Shown one piece after another: positions 27,013-35,456 of a DNA stretch of 64,000 bases. The notes below the pieces were generated by a model. That model did not search any database and was not told the origin of the DNA. It saw only the letters and a list, made by a program, of their open reading frames with translations. Both the position numbers and the translations under genes were made by a program. The stretch is from Sphingobacterium hungaricum (GTDB lineage: Bacteria > Bacteroidota > Bacteroidia > Sphingobacteriales > Sphingobacteriaceae): contig NZ_MU158698.1 in the NCBI RefSeq assembly GCF_015210005.1, positions 1,323,611-1,387,610 of the forward strand, given 5' to 3'. How positions within the stretch are numbered: position 1 is the stretch's first letter; the number at the start of each line of letters is the position of its first letter.

Positions 27013-27780
27013 ATGAAGATTCAATTAGTTGCTTCGTTTCTACTTTTATTAAGTATTCAAATGGTAAGTTATGCTCAAAAACCGAAGGTCATTGCGCATC
27101 GCGGTTCTTGGAAAAACACAGCAGTTCCGCAAAATTCTTTAGCGTCTTTGAACAAGGCCATCGAACAAGGTGTTTGGGGTTCTGAATTTGATGTGCATTT
27201 AACAAAAGATGATGTCTTAGTTGTCACACATGACAATGATTTCTACGGAATTGATATTGCGACAGCTACTTATCAGGAATTATTAAGTAAAAAACATCCG
27301 AATGGAGAATCAATCCCCACCGCAGAAGCGTATCTGAAAGAAGGGTTGAAACAAAATAAAACCAAACTTATCTTTGAATTAAAGACCAATAAGTTAGGCA
27401 AAGAACGAACTTTGAAATCCGTTCATTTAGCATTGGATCTTGTCAAGAAATTAAAAGCCGAAAACGCTGTTGAATTCATCGCTTTTGATTATGACGCTTG
27501 TTTGGAATTTAGAAAACTAGATAAAAAAGTAAAAATCCATTATTTAAATGGTGATAAGACACCCGAACAAATTAAAGAAGCGAAGTTGACAGGTGTCGAT
27601 TATCATTTGAGTTTGTTCAAGAAAAACGAAAGTTGGATTGAAGAATTTAAGAAAGCAAAATTAAAAACAAATGTGTGGACGGTAAATTCTGAAGAAGACA
27701 TGCTTTACTTCATTGATAAGAAAATCGATTTTATCACCACAGATGAACCTGAATTATTGCAAAGCCTGCTGTCAAAATAA
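27013..27780 (+). CDS. Secreted glycerophosphodiester phosphodiesterase
   Basis: The 255 residues have a Sec signal peptide ending VSYAQ (about 1-21). The GDPD TIM-barrel motifs are IAHRGSW (catalytic His), EFDVHLTKDDVLVVTHD (metal Glu/Asp and second His) and NVWTVNSEEDM at the end. It hydrolyses glycerophosphodiesters to glycerol 3-phosphate and an alcohol, probably in the periplasm. It is followed 4 bp later by a secreted EEP-family phosphodiesterase, so the pair may scavenge lipid-derived phosphate or inositol compounds (inference). Confidence 0.92.
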   Translation: MKIQLVASFLLLLSIQMVSYAQKPKVIAHRGSWKNTAVPQNSLASLNKAIEQGVWGSEFDVHLTKDDVLVVTHDNDFYGIDIATATYQELLSKKHPNGESIPTAEAYLKEGLKQNKTKLIFELKTNKLGKERTLKSVHLALDLVKKLKAENAVEFIAFDYDACLEFRKLDKKVKIHYLNGDKTPEQIKEAKLTGVDYHLSLFKKNESWIEEFKKAKLKTNVWTVNSEEDMLYFIDKKIDFITTDEPELLQSLLSK

Positions 27781-27784
27781 TCAC

Positions 27785-28621
27785 ATGAAAAAGAATTTAT
27801 TAACGCTCCTATTTTCAATTTTGACTGCATTTTTATTTGCACAGGAATTGAACGTAGCGACTTTTAATATCCGTATGAAGACCGATAGCGATGTTGGAAA
27901 TCTATGGGAAAACCGAAAAACGGCGGTCTGCGATTTAATCAAATTCCATGAATTTGATATCTTCGGAATTCAGGAAGGATTTAATGAGCAGTTAGCAGAC
28001 ATGAAATCTTTGCTCCCGAATTTTGATTATGTGGGAGTGGGACGCGATGATGGCGCTCAAAAAGGCGAATATTCGGCAATTTTCTACGACAATAGACGAT
28101 TCAAGCTATTGAAAAGCGGTACATTTTGGTTATCGCCGACCAATACTGAGCAACCCAACAAAGGCTGGGATGCAGCATTGCCCCGCATCTGCACTTGGGC
28201 AGTATTCAAAGACAGCAAAAGCAAAAAGGAATTTATTTTCATGAACACGCATTTTGACCATGTTGGAAAAGAAGCGCGTCAAGAAAGTGCCAAATTAATT
28301 TTGGCGAAGGCCAAGGAGTTCGCGAAAGATTTACCCCTAATCTTAACCGGCGATTTCAATGTGGATGAAACGAATCCAGCGTATCATTTATTAGCGACAA
28401 GCGGTGTTGTAGAAGATGCATACACAAAAGCTGGGATTGTTTATGCAAACAATTCAACGTTTAATAATTTTGGCAAACGGATTGAAACAAGTGGGAGAAT
28501 TGATCATATTTTTATCACGAAACCATTTAAAGTAAAAAAATACGGCATTCTAACCGATACCTACATGGGCAAATATCCTTCGGATCATTTTCCAGTCGCG
28601 GCCACATTGTTGTGGAAGTAA
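27785..28621 (+). CDS. Secreted endonuclease/exonuclease/phosphatase-family protein
   Basis: The start is at ATG 27785 (MKKNLLTLLFSILTAFLFAQ), which gives a clean signal peptide; the longer ORF begins inside the GDPD gene. The 278 residues show EEP motifs NVATFNIRM, FGIQEG (metal Glu), MNTHFDHVG, LTGDFNVDETN and SDHFPVAATL. This Bacteroidota subgroup is usually annotated as a secreted nuclease or sphingomyelinase-like phosphodiesterase. The substrate is unknown. It pairs with the GDPD gene. Confidence 0.9.
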   Translation: MKKNLLTLLFSILTAFLFAQELNVATFNIRMKTDSDVGNLWENRKTAVCDLIKFHEFDIFGIQEGFNEQLADMKSLLPNFDYVGVGRDDGAQKGEYSAIFYDNRRFKLLKSGTFWLSPTNTEQPNKGWDAALPRICTWAVFKDSKSKKEFIFMNTHFDHVGKEARQESAKLILAKAKEFAKDLPLILTGDFNVDETNPAYHLLATSGVVEDAYTKAGIVYANNSTFNNFGKRIETSGRIDHIFITKPFKVKKYGILTDTYMGKYPSDHFPVAATLLWK

Positions 28622-28647
28622 AACGGTTCTGACTCATTTCAATTTTG

Positions 28648-28655
28648 TACATTTG
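28648..28655 (+). promoter_or_regulatory. Possible -7 box of the DUF4197 gene
   Basis: TACATTTG lies 19 nt before the ATG and matches TAnnTTTG. The -33 region has TTC rather than TTG. Confidence 0.35.
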
Positions 28656-28674
28656 CTGAGCTAAAAAATCAGAA

Positions 28675-29376
28675 ATGAAAAGATTCAAAATAGGAATGGC
28701 TTTGGTATTCGCGGTCTGCTTCTTCGGCATATCCTTCGGACAGACGCAGCCTTCAAAAGCGCAAGCCACAACCGGTATCAAAACAGCTTTAGAAAAAGGA
28801 TTAACCAGCAGCATCAATACTTTATCAGCAAAAGATGGTTTTCTGGGAAATGCAGCCGTAAAAATTTTAATGCCACCTGAAGCGCAAAAAGTCGAGAAAA
28901 CATTGCGTTCAATGGGCTTGGGTTCTGTTTGTGACCAATTTATATCAAGCATGAACCACGCAGCAGAATCTGCTGTCAAAGAGGCAACTCCTGTCTTCGT
29001 CAATGCATTATCCAAAATGACAATCAATGACGCTTATGATATTTTGTTGAGCGGTCAGCAAGATGCAGCAACGACATTTTTTAAATCAAGCACTTCCGCT
29101 TCTTTAAGCGAAAAATTCAGCCCAATTGTCAATGCGGCACTCGGCGAAAATAGCGTCAACGTGTATTGGAACCAGCTGACAACAGCATACAATAAAATTC
29201 CATTCTCTACCTCAAAATTGAACACCGACTTAAATGCTTATGTTACCCAAAAAGCGATTGATGGCTTATTTATCAAAGTAGCAGAAGAAGAACTTAAGAT
29301 TAGATCCAATTTTGGAGGAGCTCGAAGCTCTTCGATCTTGAAAAGCGTATTTGGTTGGGCCGATAAACAAAAATAA
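28675..29376 (+). CDS. DUF4197 family exported protein
   Basis: The 233 residues have a Sec signal peptide (about 1-22, ending SFGQ). The mature protein is helical and follows the DUF4197 pattern: GIKTALEKGLTSSINTLS, DGFLGNAAVKILMPPEAQ, ATPVFVNALSKMTINDAYDIL and YVTQKAIDGLFIKVAEEE. Its function is unknown in the family; it is predicted periplasmic. The pepT start follows 1 bp after its stop. Confidence 0.87.
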   Translation: MKRFKIGMALVFAVCFFGISFGQTQPSKAQATTGIKTALEKGLTSSINTLSAKDGFLGNAAVKILMPPEAQKVEKTLRSMGLGSVCDQFISSMNHAAESAVKEATPVFVNALSKMTINDAYDILLSGQQDAATTFFKSSTSASLSEKFSPIVNAALGENSVNVYWNQLTTAYNKIPFSTSKLNTDLNAYVTQKAIDGLFIKVAEEELKIRSNFGGARSSSILKSVFGWADKQK

Positions 29377-29377
29377 C

Positions 29378-30634
29378 ATGAATTTTATTAACAAAATAAC
29401 TGATTTTACGGTATCTGAGCGTTTTCAGCGGTACGTTCAGATTGACACCGAATCAGATCCAAAATCACCTACTTGTCCGTCTTCAGAAAAACAAAAGAAC
29501 TTAAGCAAATTGCTGGTTGAAGAACTTTTGGAAATGGGGATATCGGACGCAGAATTGGACGAAAATGGCTATGTATATGCCACAATCCCTTCCAACACAG
29601 AAAAGCAAGTTCCTGTTATTTGCTTCTGTTCACATGTTGACACTTCGCCTGATTGTTCAGGAAAAGATGTAAAACCTATCGTTCATTCAAATTACAGGGG
29701 TCAAAATATTGTCCTACCAGAAGACTCATCGGTTGTGATTCGATTCGATGACCATCCGGATTTAGCGGATCAAATCGGAAAGGATATTATCACAGCCAGT
29801 GGCACAACGTTACTAGGCGCTGATGACAAAGCTGGGGTTGCAGAGATTATGGATGCCGCTCGTCTGTTGATGAAACATCCTGAAATCAAACATGGAGACA
29901 TCAAAATTCTTTTTACACCTGACGAAGAAATCGGTCGCGGTGTAGATAAAGTGAATTTGAATAAATTAGGCGCAGAATTCGCTTACACGATGGATGGCGA
30001 GAAAGCTGGAACAATCGAAGACGAAACATTTTCAGCAGATGGTGTCAAAATTATCATCAATGGAATTTCGGTACATCCAGGGTTCGCTAAAGATAAAATG
30101 GTCAGTGCGATAAAGATCGCGGGCAAAATCATTGACTCGCTTCCTAAAGACCGACTTTCTCCAGAAACAACAGAAGAAAAAGAAGGATTTATCCATCCTG
30201 TCGGCATATCAGGAACGGTTGAGCGTGCGGAATTGAACTTTATTATTCGTGACCACGCAACAAAGAATTTAAAAAGCCATGAGCAGGAATTGAAATTCAT
30301 TGTGGAGAATGTCTTGCACGGATTCAAAGGAGCAACCTATGAATTTGTTGTTACAGAGCAATATAGAAACATGAAAGAGATTCTAGACCAATATCCTAAG
30401 ATCATGGATATAGGCATGGAAGCGATTGAACGCGCAGGTTTAAAAGCGGAGCGCAGAAGCATTCGGGGCGGTACAGATGGTTCTCGCCTATCTTTTATGG
30501 GATTGCCATGTCCAAATATTTTTGCTGGAGGCCATGCATTTCACGGAAAAATGGAATGGGTAAGTGTTCAGGATATGGAAAAGGCAGTGACAACAATTTT
30601 GCATGTCGCTAATCTTTGGGAAGAAAAAGCTTAA
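29378..30634 (+). CDS. pepT: Peptidase T (tripeptide aminopeptidase)
   Basis: The start is at ATG 29378 (MNFINKITDF), 1 bp after the DUF4197 stop; a longer ORF extends into that gene. The 418-residue M20B metallopeptidase has CFCSHVDTSPD (zinc His, Asp), TLLGADDKAGVAEIMDA (bridging Asp), FTPDEEIGRG (catalytic Glu pair) and ISVHPGFAKDKM. It removes N-terminal residues from tripeptides in the cytosol. Length and motifs are typical. Confidence 0.95.
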   Translation: MNFINKITDFTVSERFQRYVQIDTESDPKSPTCPSSEKQKNLSKLLVEELLEMGISDAELDENGYVYATIPSNTEKQVPVICFCSHVDTSPDCSGKDVKPIVHSNYRGQNIVLPEDSSVVIRFDDHPDLADQIGKDIITASGTTLLGADDKAGVAEIMDAARLLMKHPEIKHGDIKILFTPDEEIGRGVDKVNLNKLGAEFAYTMDGEKAGTIEDETFSADGVKIIINGISVHPGFAKDKMVSAIKIAGKIIDSLPKDRLSPETTEEKEGFIHPVGISGTVERAELNFIIRDHATKNLKSHEQELKFIVENVLHGFKGATYEFVVTEQYRNMKEILDQYPKIMDIGMEAIERAGLKAERRSIRGGTDGSRLSFMGLPCPNIFAGGHAFHGKMEWVSVQDMEKAVTTILHVANLWEEKA

Positions 30635-30720
30635 ATTAGTTAAGACTTAAAAGAAAGGAACTCTTCTTTCAGGAAAGGATTGGAAGTTTCAAGCAAAAAT
30701 TTAGATTTAAAATTAGAATA

Positions 30721-31293
30721 ATGGGAGAATATAAAAACGACATCTTACGTGCTATTCAAGAAAGAAGATCAGTCTTTCAAGCCAACTTCACCGAGCAAGA
30801 AGTCTCTAAGGAAGATTTATTATTGATATTGGAAGCTGCAAATGCTGCTCCGACTCACAAGCGCACACAGCCTTGGCGTTTTGTGATTTTCAGAAAAGAT
30901 GGGTTAAATCGCTTAGGAAAAGAATTAGGCCGAATTTATAAAGAAATTACCCCTGTTGAGAAGTACACAGAAATGATGGAAATCAACATGGCAAAAAAAG
31001 CAACAACTTCCAATGTAGCGATTGCTATTGTCGTGAATTACACGAATGAATTGCCAGAATGGGAAGAATTAGCGGCTACATCATGTGCTGTCGAAAATCT
31101 TTGGCTTGCCGCACACAGTTTGGGAATCGGTGGCTATTGGTCTTCTCCAGGCTTAATCAATCATATCGGTTCGTACTTGGAGCTTCAGGAAAACCAAAAA
31201 TGCATAGGTTTATTTTATTTGGGTCATCACGAATCTGAACCTCGAGAGCCAGTTCGTTCACCAATTGAAGATAAAATCCGTTGGGAAGAATAA
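30721..31293 (+). CDS. Nitroreductase-family flavoprotein
   Basis: The 190-residue FMN-binding nitroreductase fold shows the N-terminal ERRSVFQANF phosphate-binding region, ANAAPTHKRTQPWRFVIF, and GIGGYWSSPGLI near the C-terminus. Family members reduce nitro compounds, quinones or flavins using NAD(P)H; the substrate is unknown. It stands alone, ending at a bidirectional terminator. Confidence 0.9.
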   Translation: MGEYKNDILRAIQERRSVFQANFTEQEVSKEDLLLILEAANAAPTHKRTQPWRFVIFRKDGLNRLGKELGRIYKEITPVEKYTEMMEINMAKKATTSNVAIAIVVNYTNELPEWEELAATSCAVENLWLAAHSLGIGGYWSSPGLINHIGSYLELQENQKCIGLFYLGHHESEPREPVRSPIEDKIRWEE

Positions 31294-31300
31294 AAAACAA

Positions 31301-31332
31301 AAAGTGCTGAATTTTTAACATTCGGCACTTTT
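31301..31332. terminator. Bidirectional terminator between the nitroreductase and anti-sigma genes
   Basis: AAAGTGCTGAAT and ATTCGGCACTTT (one wobble pair) form a hairpin with A-runs on the left and T-runs on the right. A second small hairpin (AAGCCATT/AATGGCTT) follows at 31351-31368. Confidence 0.7.
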
Positions 31333-31384
31333 CGTTTTTGTTGATTTCTTAAGCCATTTTAATGGCTTCGGATTAACCTGATTT

Positions 31385-32023
31385 TTAATCCTTTTCTATT
31401 TTCAAATGAATTTCCGCTCTATTTCCTGCCCAGGAATTTTCATTCAGTATAAGATTTGTTAGAACCCGTTGAAGATTTGTGTCATTGACTCCTTCAAACT
31501 GAATCAATGTCGCTTTGCTTCGGCTAATGTTAAACTTGATAGTGATATTTCCCAAATCCGGATAATCTTTGACTGCCGAATTAATTTCTTCTGTAAATTG
31601 CGTCCAGCCAATTAAAGGTTCAGCATTCCCAAATTTAGAATTAACCGTCAAATTAACTTTAAAATTCGAATCCATTAACACAACTTCCGTCTCTTTATAC
31701 CCTTTCCTAGGGAAGTAATTCATCAACAACAACGAACATACAACCAAGAACATCACTGCCGCAGCTGTTCCTACAGTCAATCGTTGCCATGTAAAGAATC
31801 GAGCAGCTTTTTCTGAACTGCGCACTTCGACACGCTCAGCTAATCTGCGCTGCAAAAGACTTAATTGTTTAACGTCTACACCATTTTGTAGCCGGTAGCC
31901 GTCAATGGCATCTTGCAAAAAAGGATCTTCCAATGCTTCATTCTCCAAAACATGCATTTCCTCCCTCGTCATCAATCCCATGACATAATTATGTATTCTC
32001 GACAATTGATAATTATTTTCCAT
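31385..32023 (-). CDS. Putative membrane anti-sigma factor
   Basis: This 212-residue protein has a cytosolic N-terminal region (about 1-80) with IHNYVMGLMTREEMHVLENEAL, typical of Bacteroidota anti-sigma-like proteins. One transmembrane helix lies at about 84-103, and a roughly 105-residue periplasmic domain follows. No FecR domain or zinc-binding motif is seen. Its start overlaps the end of the ECF sigma gene by 11 bp, which strongly suggests a cognate pair. The signal it senses is unknown. Confidence 0.72.
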   Translation of the reverse strand: MENNYQLSRIHNYVMGLMTREEMHVLENEALEDPFLQDAIDGYRLQNGVDVKQLSLLQRRLAERVEVRSSEKAARFFTWQRLTVGTAAAVMFLVVCSLLLMNYFPRKGYKETEVVLMDSNFKVNLTVNSKFGNAEPLIGWTQFTEEINSAVKDYPDLGNITIKFNISRSKATLIQFEGVNDTNLQRVLTNLILNENSWAGNRAEIHLKIEKD

Positions 32024-32555
32024 TGCTTTCCATACAAATTTTTAAATTCCGTTTTCCATTTTGGATATAACTTTTCACTTTGTTCAGTTCAAAACCAGTC
32101 TCATCTGCGATATCTTTATAACATTTCTGCTGTAGATAAAATAAGCGCACACAGATTTCTTGCTCTTGATTTAATGTCATCATACACGTTTCCAGCTTAT
32201 TGAAATCCTGTTCGGACCACTCCTTGACAGAAACTTCATTTAGCTTTTGCTCACTTTCGAGCAAATTATTTTCTATATCGACGACAACTCTTGATTTCGA
32301 TTTTCTCAGAATCATCAAGCAATAATTCCGAGCATACACATAGAGCCAGCTTTTAAAATTTTCAACTTCATGTACACGCAACTTAGGAATAAGCTCTTCG
32401 AAAATCTGCATGACCGCGTCTTGGCTATCATCTGAATCTTCTAAATATTTGTAGCAGACACCATAAAGCAACGACATATACGGAGTATATAACTTACCTA
32501 ATATCGCTAAGTTTCCTGTAGCTTTATATTGTATTAGAAGCTCCTTTTCGTTCAT
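32013..32555 (-). CDS. ECF-type RNA polymerase sigma factor
   Basis: The 180 residues have region 2 (LGKLYTPYMSLLYGVCYKYLEDSDDSQDAVMQIFEEL, cited in parts, with FKSWLYVYARNYCLMILRK) and region 4 (LNQEQEICVRLFYLQQKCYKDIADETGFELNKVKSYIQNGKRNLK). It directs RNA polymerase to alternative promoters, normally held by the overlapping downstream anti-sigma gene. No SusC partner lies nearby, so its regulon is not evident. Confidence 0.92.
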   Translation of the reverse strand: MNEKELLIQYKATGNLAILGKLYTPYMSLLYGVCYKYLEDSDDSQDAVMQIFEELIPKLRVHEVENFKSWLYVYARNYCLMILRKSKSRVVVDIENNLLESEQKLNEVSVKEWSEQDFNKLETCMMTLNQEQEICVRLFYLQQKCYKDIADETGFELNKVKSYIQNGKRNLKICMESNGK

Positions 32556-32627
32556 TCGCTCTGCTCTTGTAATTAAGATGATTTAAGATAACACTTTCCA
32601 CAATAAAATTGAAATTCAGCCAGAAAT

Positions 32628-33068
32628 TTAGATTCTCTGATTGATAAATTCCCCGTAATTAAAGCTTCTTTCCTCCTGATTTATTTTAGATTTTAAAAGC
32701 ACTTCCCATTCTGAAACTTCCAACACTTTGGCCATCGAACCAAAAGGAAAACCATCGCCTTTGTTCGTGACACTTATTTTCACTTCAGATTGGAGGGTTG
32801 CTGTCTCTGCAAAAATAACATTCCCGACCACATGCATTTTTCCCTCTTCGGCATCAAGATTTCCTAGAACAGGATAAATCCGATAAGGCAATTGTTTTAC
32901 ATCTTTACCAAATGGAATAAGACAGTACGCCTGATTCTGTACATCAAAACTGACAACAAAGGATGAAGAAATCGAACTCGTTATGTATCGCCGCAATTTA
33001 TCTCCTAAATAAATTTTATATCCATCCTTGTCATAAAATCCAGTAAAAAGATGTTCCGGAAGGCTCAT
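32628..33068 (-). CDS. Small unknown protein with a YopX-like N-terminus
   Basis: This 146-residue soluble protein has no signal. Its N-terminus (LFTGFYDKDGYKIYLGDKLRR) resembles the beta-rich opening of YopX-type proteins (G-x-x-D-x-x-G-x-x-I-x-x-G-D). The rest is beta-rich and not recognised. It is the third gene of an epimerase-yeiH-unknown operon, 6 bp after yeiH. The similarity may be to a generic beta-barrel motif; no function is assigned. Confidence 0.65.
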   Translation of the reverse strand: MSLPEHLFTGFYDKDGYKIYLGDKLRRYITSSISSSFVVSFDVQNQAYCLIPFGKDVKQLPYRIYPVLGNLDAEEGKMHVVGNVIFAETATLQSEVKISVTNKGDGFPFGSMAKVLEVSEWEVLLKSKINQEERSFNYGEFINQRI

Positions 33069-33074
33069 AATCGA

Positions 33075-34334
33075 TTAATTAAATAATAGTAAGGCAATAA
33101 TCAAAGTTACGATAACATTAAAACCTTGAGCAATTAAAAAAGCATAGAATGGCTTTTTGCTGTTATGCACAAACAATTCCTTGAAATTCGTTTCCAATCC
33201 AATGCTCGTAAAAGCTAATGCAAACCATAAAGATTGAATACTTTTAAGACTTTCCTTCACTTGAGCATTTGTATCTGCTGATACAAAAAATGAAAAAAGC
33301 AGTGATGCAAACACAAAACCAATTACGAATTTTGGAAAGCGGTCCCAAATAATGCGCAATGTTGGTTTTTCTTCAATGCCATTTATTTTCTTTCCTTTGG
33401 AATGGCTGTAAGTCCAATAGATGCTAATCGCAAAAGCGGCAATTCCTAACAAGACATTCTGGGAAAACTTAACGATTGTACTTATTTTCAAAGCTTCTTC
33501 TCCGACCAACGAACCTGAAGCGACAACAGCGCCTGTCGTATCAATACTTCCACCGAGCCATGCGCCCGTAACTTCCTGCGACAAACCCATCCATTCTGCC
33601 AGATAGGGCATAAAAATCATCATCGGAATCGCGGTAATCAGCACCATCGAGATAACATACGATAGCTTTTTCGAATCTCCTTGAATGGCTCCTGAAGTTG
33701 CTATCGCAGCTGAAACTCCACAAATAGAGACCGCGCTCGAAATCATCATCGTCAATTCTTCATCGATTTTCAATTTCTTGCACAGCCAAAAAGCAAAATA
33801 CCAGACCGAAAGAACGACCACCAATGCTTGAATTAAGCCCAACGAGCCTGCTTTTAGAATATCGCCAAAAATGACGGTGGTTCCCAATAAGACCAATCCG
33901 ATTTTCACATACAATTCTGTAGAAAGCGCCTCTTTGAACCAAGCGGGCAGCTTGAAAAAATTGCTGATCAGAAGCCCGATTCCTAAACTAAAAATCACGG
34001 CTTCCAGATTAAAACTTTTAACCGTTTCATTTCCTGCCAGAATCAACGCAAACAAGGTCAACAAATAGACAATCGGAAAAACGATCAACAAATTTTTAGG
34101 ATTTTTACCGAGCAGAAATGCCCCTAAAATTGCGGTCACAAAAACCAATAGAAATTGCTGGCCAATAGCCGCCAGATTTAAAGAAGAGAATACTTGCGTG
34201 CTTAATTCAGAACCATTTGTCCAGCTAAAGGTAGGTTTTGGAATGATAACTCCTGATAAAGTCAGAAACACGATTCCGAGTCCCAAGATTACGACGACCC
34301 AATCCTCTGAGATTGAAGCTTTATTTTTTAACAT
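33075..34334 (-). CDS. YeiH-family putative anion (sulfate) exporter
   Basis: This 419-residue multi-pass membrane protein (about 11 helices) matches the YeiH/UPF0324 family: AVSICGVSAAIATSGAI, WLGGSIDTTGAVVASGSLVG and KFSQNVLLGIAAF. Family members are annotated as sulfate or other small-anion exporters, with limited experimental basis. It starts 11 bp after the epimerase gene and overlaps nothing. Confidence 0.9.
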   Translation of the reverse strand: MLKNKASISEDWVVVILGLGIVFLTLSGVIIPKPTFSWTNGSELSTQVFSSLNLAAIGQQFLLVFVTAILGAFLLGKNPKNLLIVFPIVYLLTLFALILAGNETVKSFNLEAVIFSLGIGLLISNFFKLPAWFKEALSTELYVKIGLVLLGTTVIFGDILKAGSLGLIQALVVVLSVWYFAFWLCKKLKIDEELTMMISSAVSICGVSAAIATSGAIQGDSKKLSYVISMVLITAIPMMIFMPYLAEWMGLSQEVTGAWLGGSIDTTGAVVASGSLVGEEALKISTIVKFSQNVLLGIAAFAISIYWTYSHSKGKKINGIEEKPTLRIIWDRFPKFVIGFVFASLLFSFFVSADTNAQVKESLKSIQSLWFALAFTSIGLETNFKELFVHNSKKPFYAFLIAQGFNVIVTLIIALLLFN

Positions 34335-34345
34335 GAATTTTTTCT

Positions 34346-35263
34346 TTATTTTGAAGACAATAAATTTTGAAAAGCTAGGCTTAAAGTCGGAAAATTAAAG
34401 ATAAAACCTTCTTTTTGCAAGTTTTTGGACACAATTCTTTGGCTGTTCAATAACAAAGAAGAATCCGTACCCATAAAGAATGAACCGATTTTTGCAGCAA
34501 ATGATGGAAGAGGAAGTCCGAAGCCTATAGGTAATTCAGCCCTTAGTTTTTCCATAAATGCAGCATTAGAAACTGGTTCTGGCGCAGCCGCATGGTATAA
34601 CGTTGTGTCACTTTTCGACTGAATCAGAAAATGGATAATCCGTAAAAAATCTTCGTAATGAATCCAGCTGATAAATTGCTTACCTGTCGCAACTTTTCCT
34701 CCAAGACCAAATTTTGTGATGGGAACCAATGATTTTATTAATCCAAAGTCCGGATGCAACACTGGACTTAGACGAACAACGAGCTGTTCTGTATTTGGCA
34801 AGTTAAAGGATTTAAAGGTTCTTTCCCATTCTTGGGAAACTCTAGCAAGAAAATCCTCTCCGCTGGATTTGCTGTCTTCATCTTTTTCTTCGTAGGAATC
34901 TCCAAAAATGGAAATTCCCGAAATATTAATCCATTTCTCTGGCGGGTTGTTCAACGTTTTGATGGCTTCGCCAATGACTTTTGTAGGTTTTATTCTGGAT
35001 GATAAAATCCGCTTCTTGTTCTCCTCAGTAAATCGTTGATTGATGGATTCGCCAGATAAATTAATGATCGCTTTCGCATTTTCTAAATCACTTGTCCATG
35101 AACCGATGTTTTCACCATCCCAGACCGCATATTTGACATGCTGTTCGGAGGATTTCTTTTCCTTTCGTGAAAGAATAACTACGCTGTATCCATATTTTAA
35201 AAGAAATTCTGTTAATAACTCCCCTAGATTCCCTGTTCCCCCAGCTAAGATGATAGATTCCAT
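34346..35263 (-). CDS. TIGR01777-family NAD(P)-dependent epimerase-like protein
   Basis: The 305 residues form an atypical extended SDR of the YfcH/SDR39U1 group, with the nucleotide motif LAGGTGNLGELL near the N-terminus, AIINLSGESINQRFTEENK, RVSQEWERTF and the C-terminal DUF1731-type segment (LPSFAAKIGSFFMG, NLQKEGFIF). The substrate is unknown. It is the first gene of the minus-strand operon with yeiH. Confidence 0.9.
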   Translation of the reverse strand: MESIILAGGTGNLGELLTEFLLKYGYSVVILSRKEKKSSEQHVKYAVWDGENIGSWTSDLENAKAIINLSGESINQRFTEENKKRILSSRIKPTKVIGEAIKTLNNPPEKWINISGISIFGDSYEEKDEDSKSSGEDFLARVSQEWERTFKSFNLPNTEQLVVRLSPVLHPDFGLIKSLVPITKFGLGGKVATGKQFISWIHYEDFLRIIHFLIQSKSDTTLYHAAAPEPVSNAAFMEKLRAELPIGFGLPLPSFAAKIGSFFMGTDSSLLLNSQRIVSKNLQKEGFIFNFPTLSLAFQNLLSSK

Positions 35264-35400
35264 GTTGATTTAATTTTGGCTTTGAAAAATTATTAGACTC
35301 GCTTTTTCAAAAGATTCATTTCAATTTAATCACTTTAATTAACATATACGTAAAATCATTTTGAAGGAAGCTGTCTTCATCAATTTACAAAAAGCCAAAA

Positions 35401-35428
35401 AACCTGTTTGAATGACTTCAAACAGGTT
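35401..35428 (-). terminator. Terminator after the TonB receptor gene
   Basis: The perfect 12-bp stem AACCTGTTTGAA/TTCAAACAGGTT, with loop TGAC, is followed on the minus strand by a T-run. Confidence 0.88.
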
Positions 35429-35456
35429 AAATTTTCAATTTCTAAAGGACGAGGCT

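Noticed and set aside
28527..29027. Minus-strand ORF of 166 residues across the DUF4197 region
   Set aside because: It covers parts of two plus-strand genes with clear signal peptides and family motifs; it has no recognisable content.
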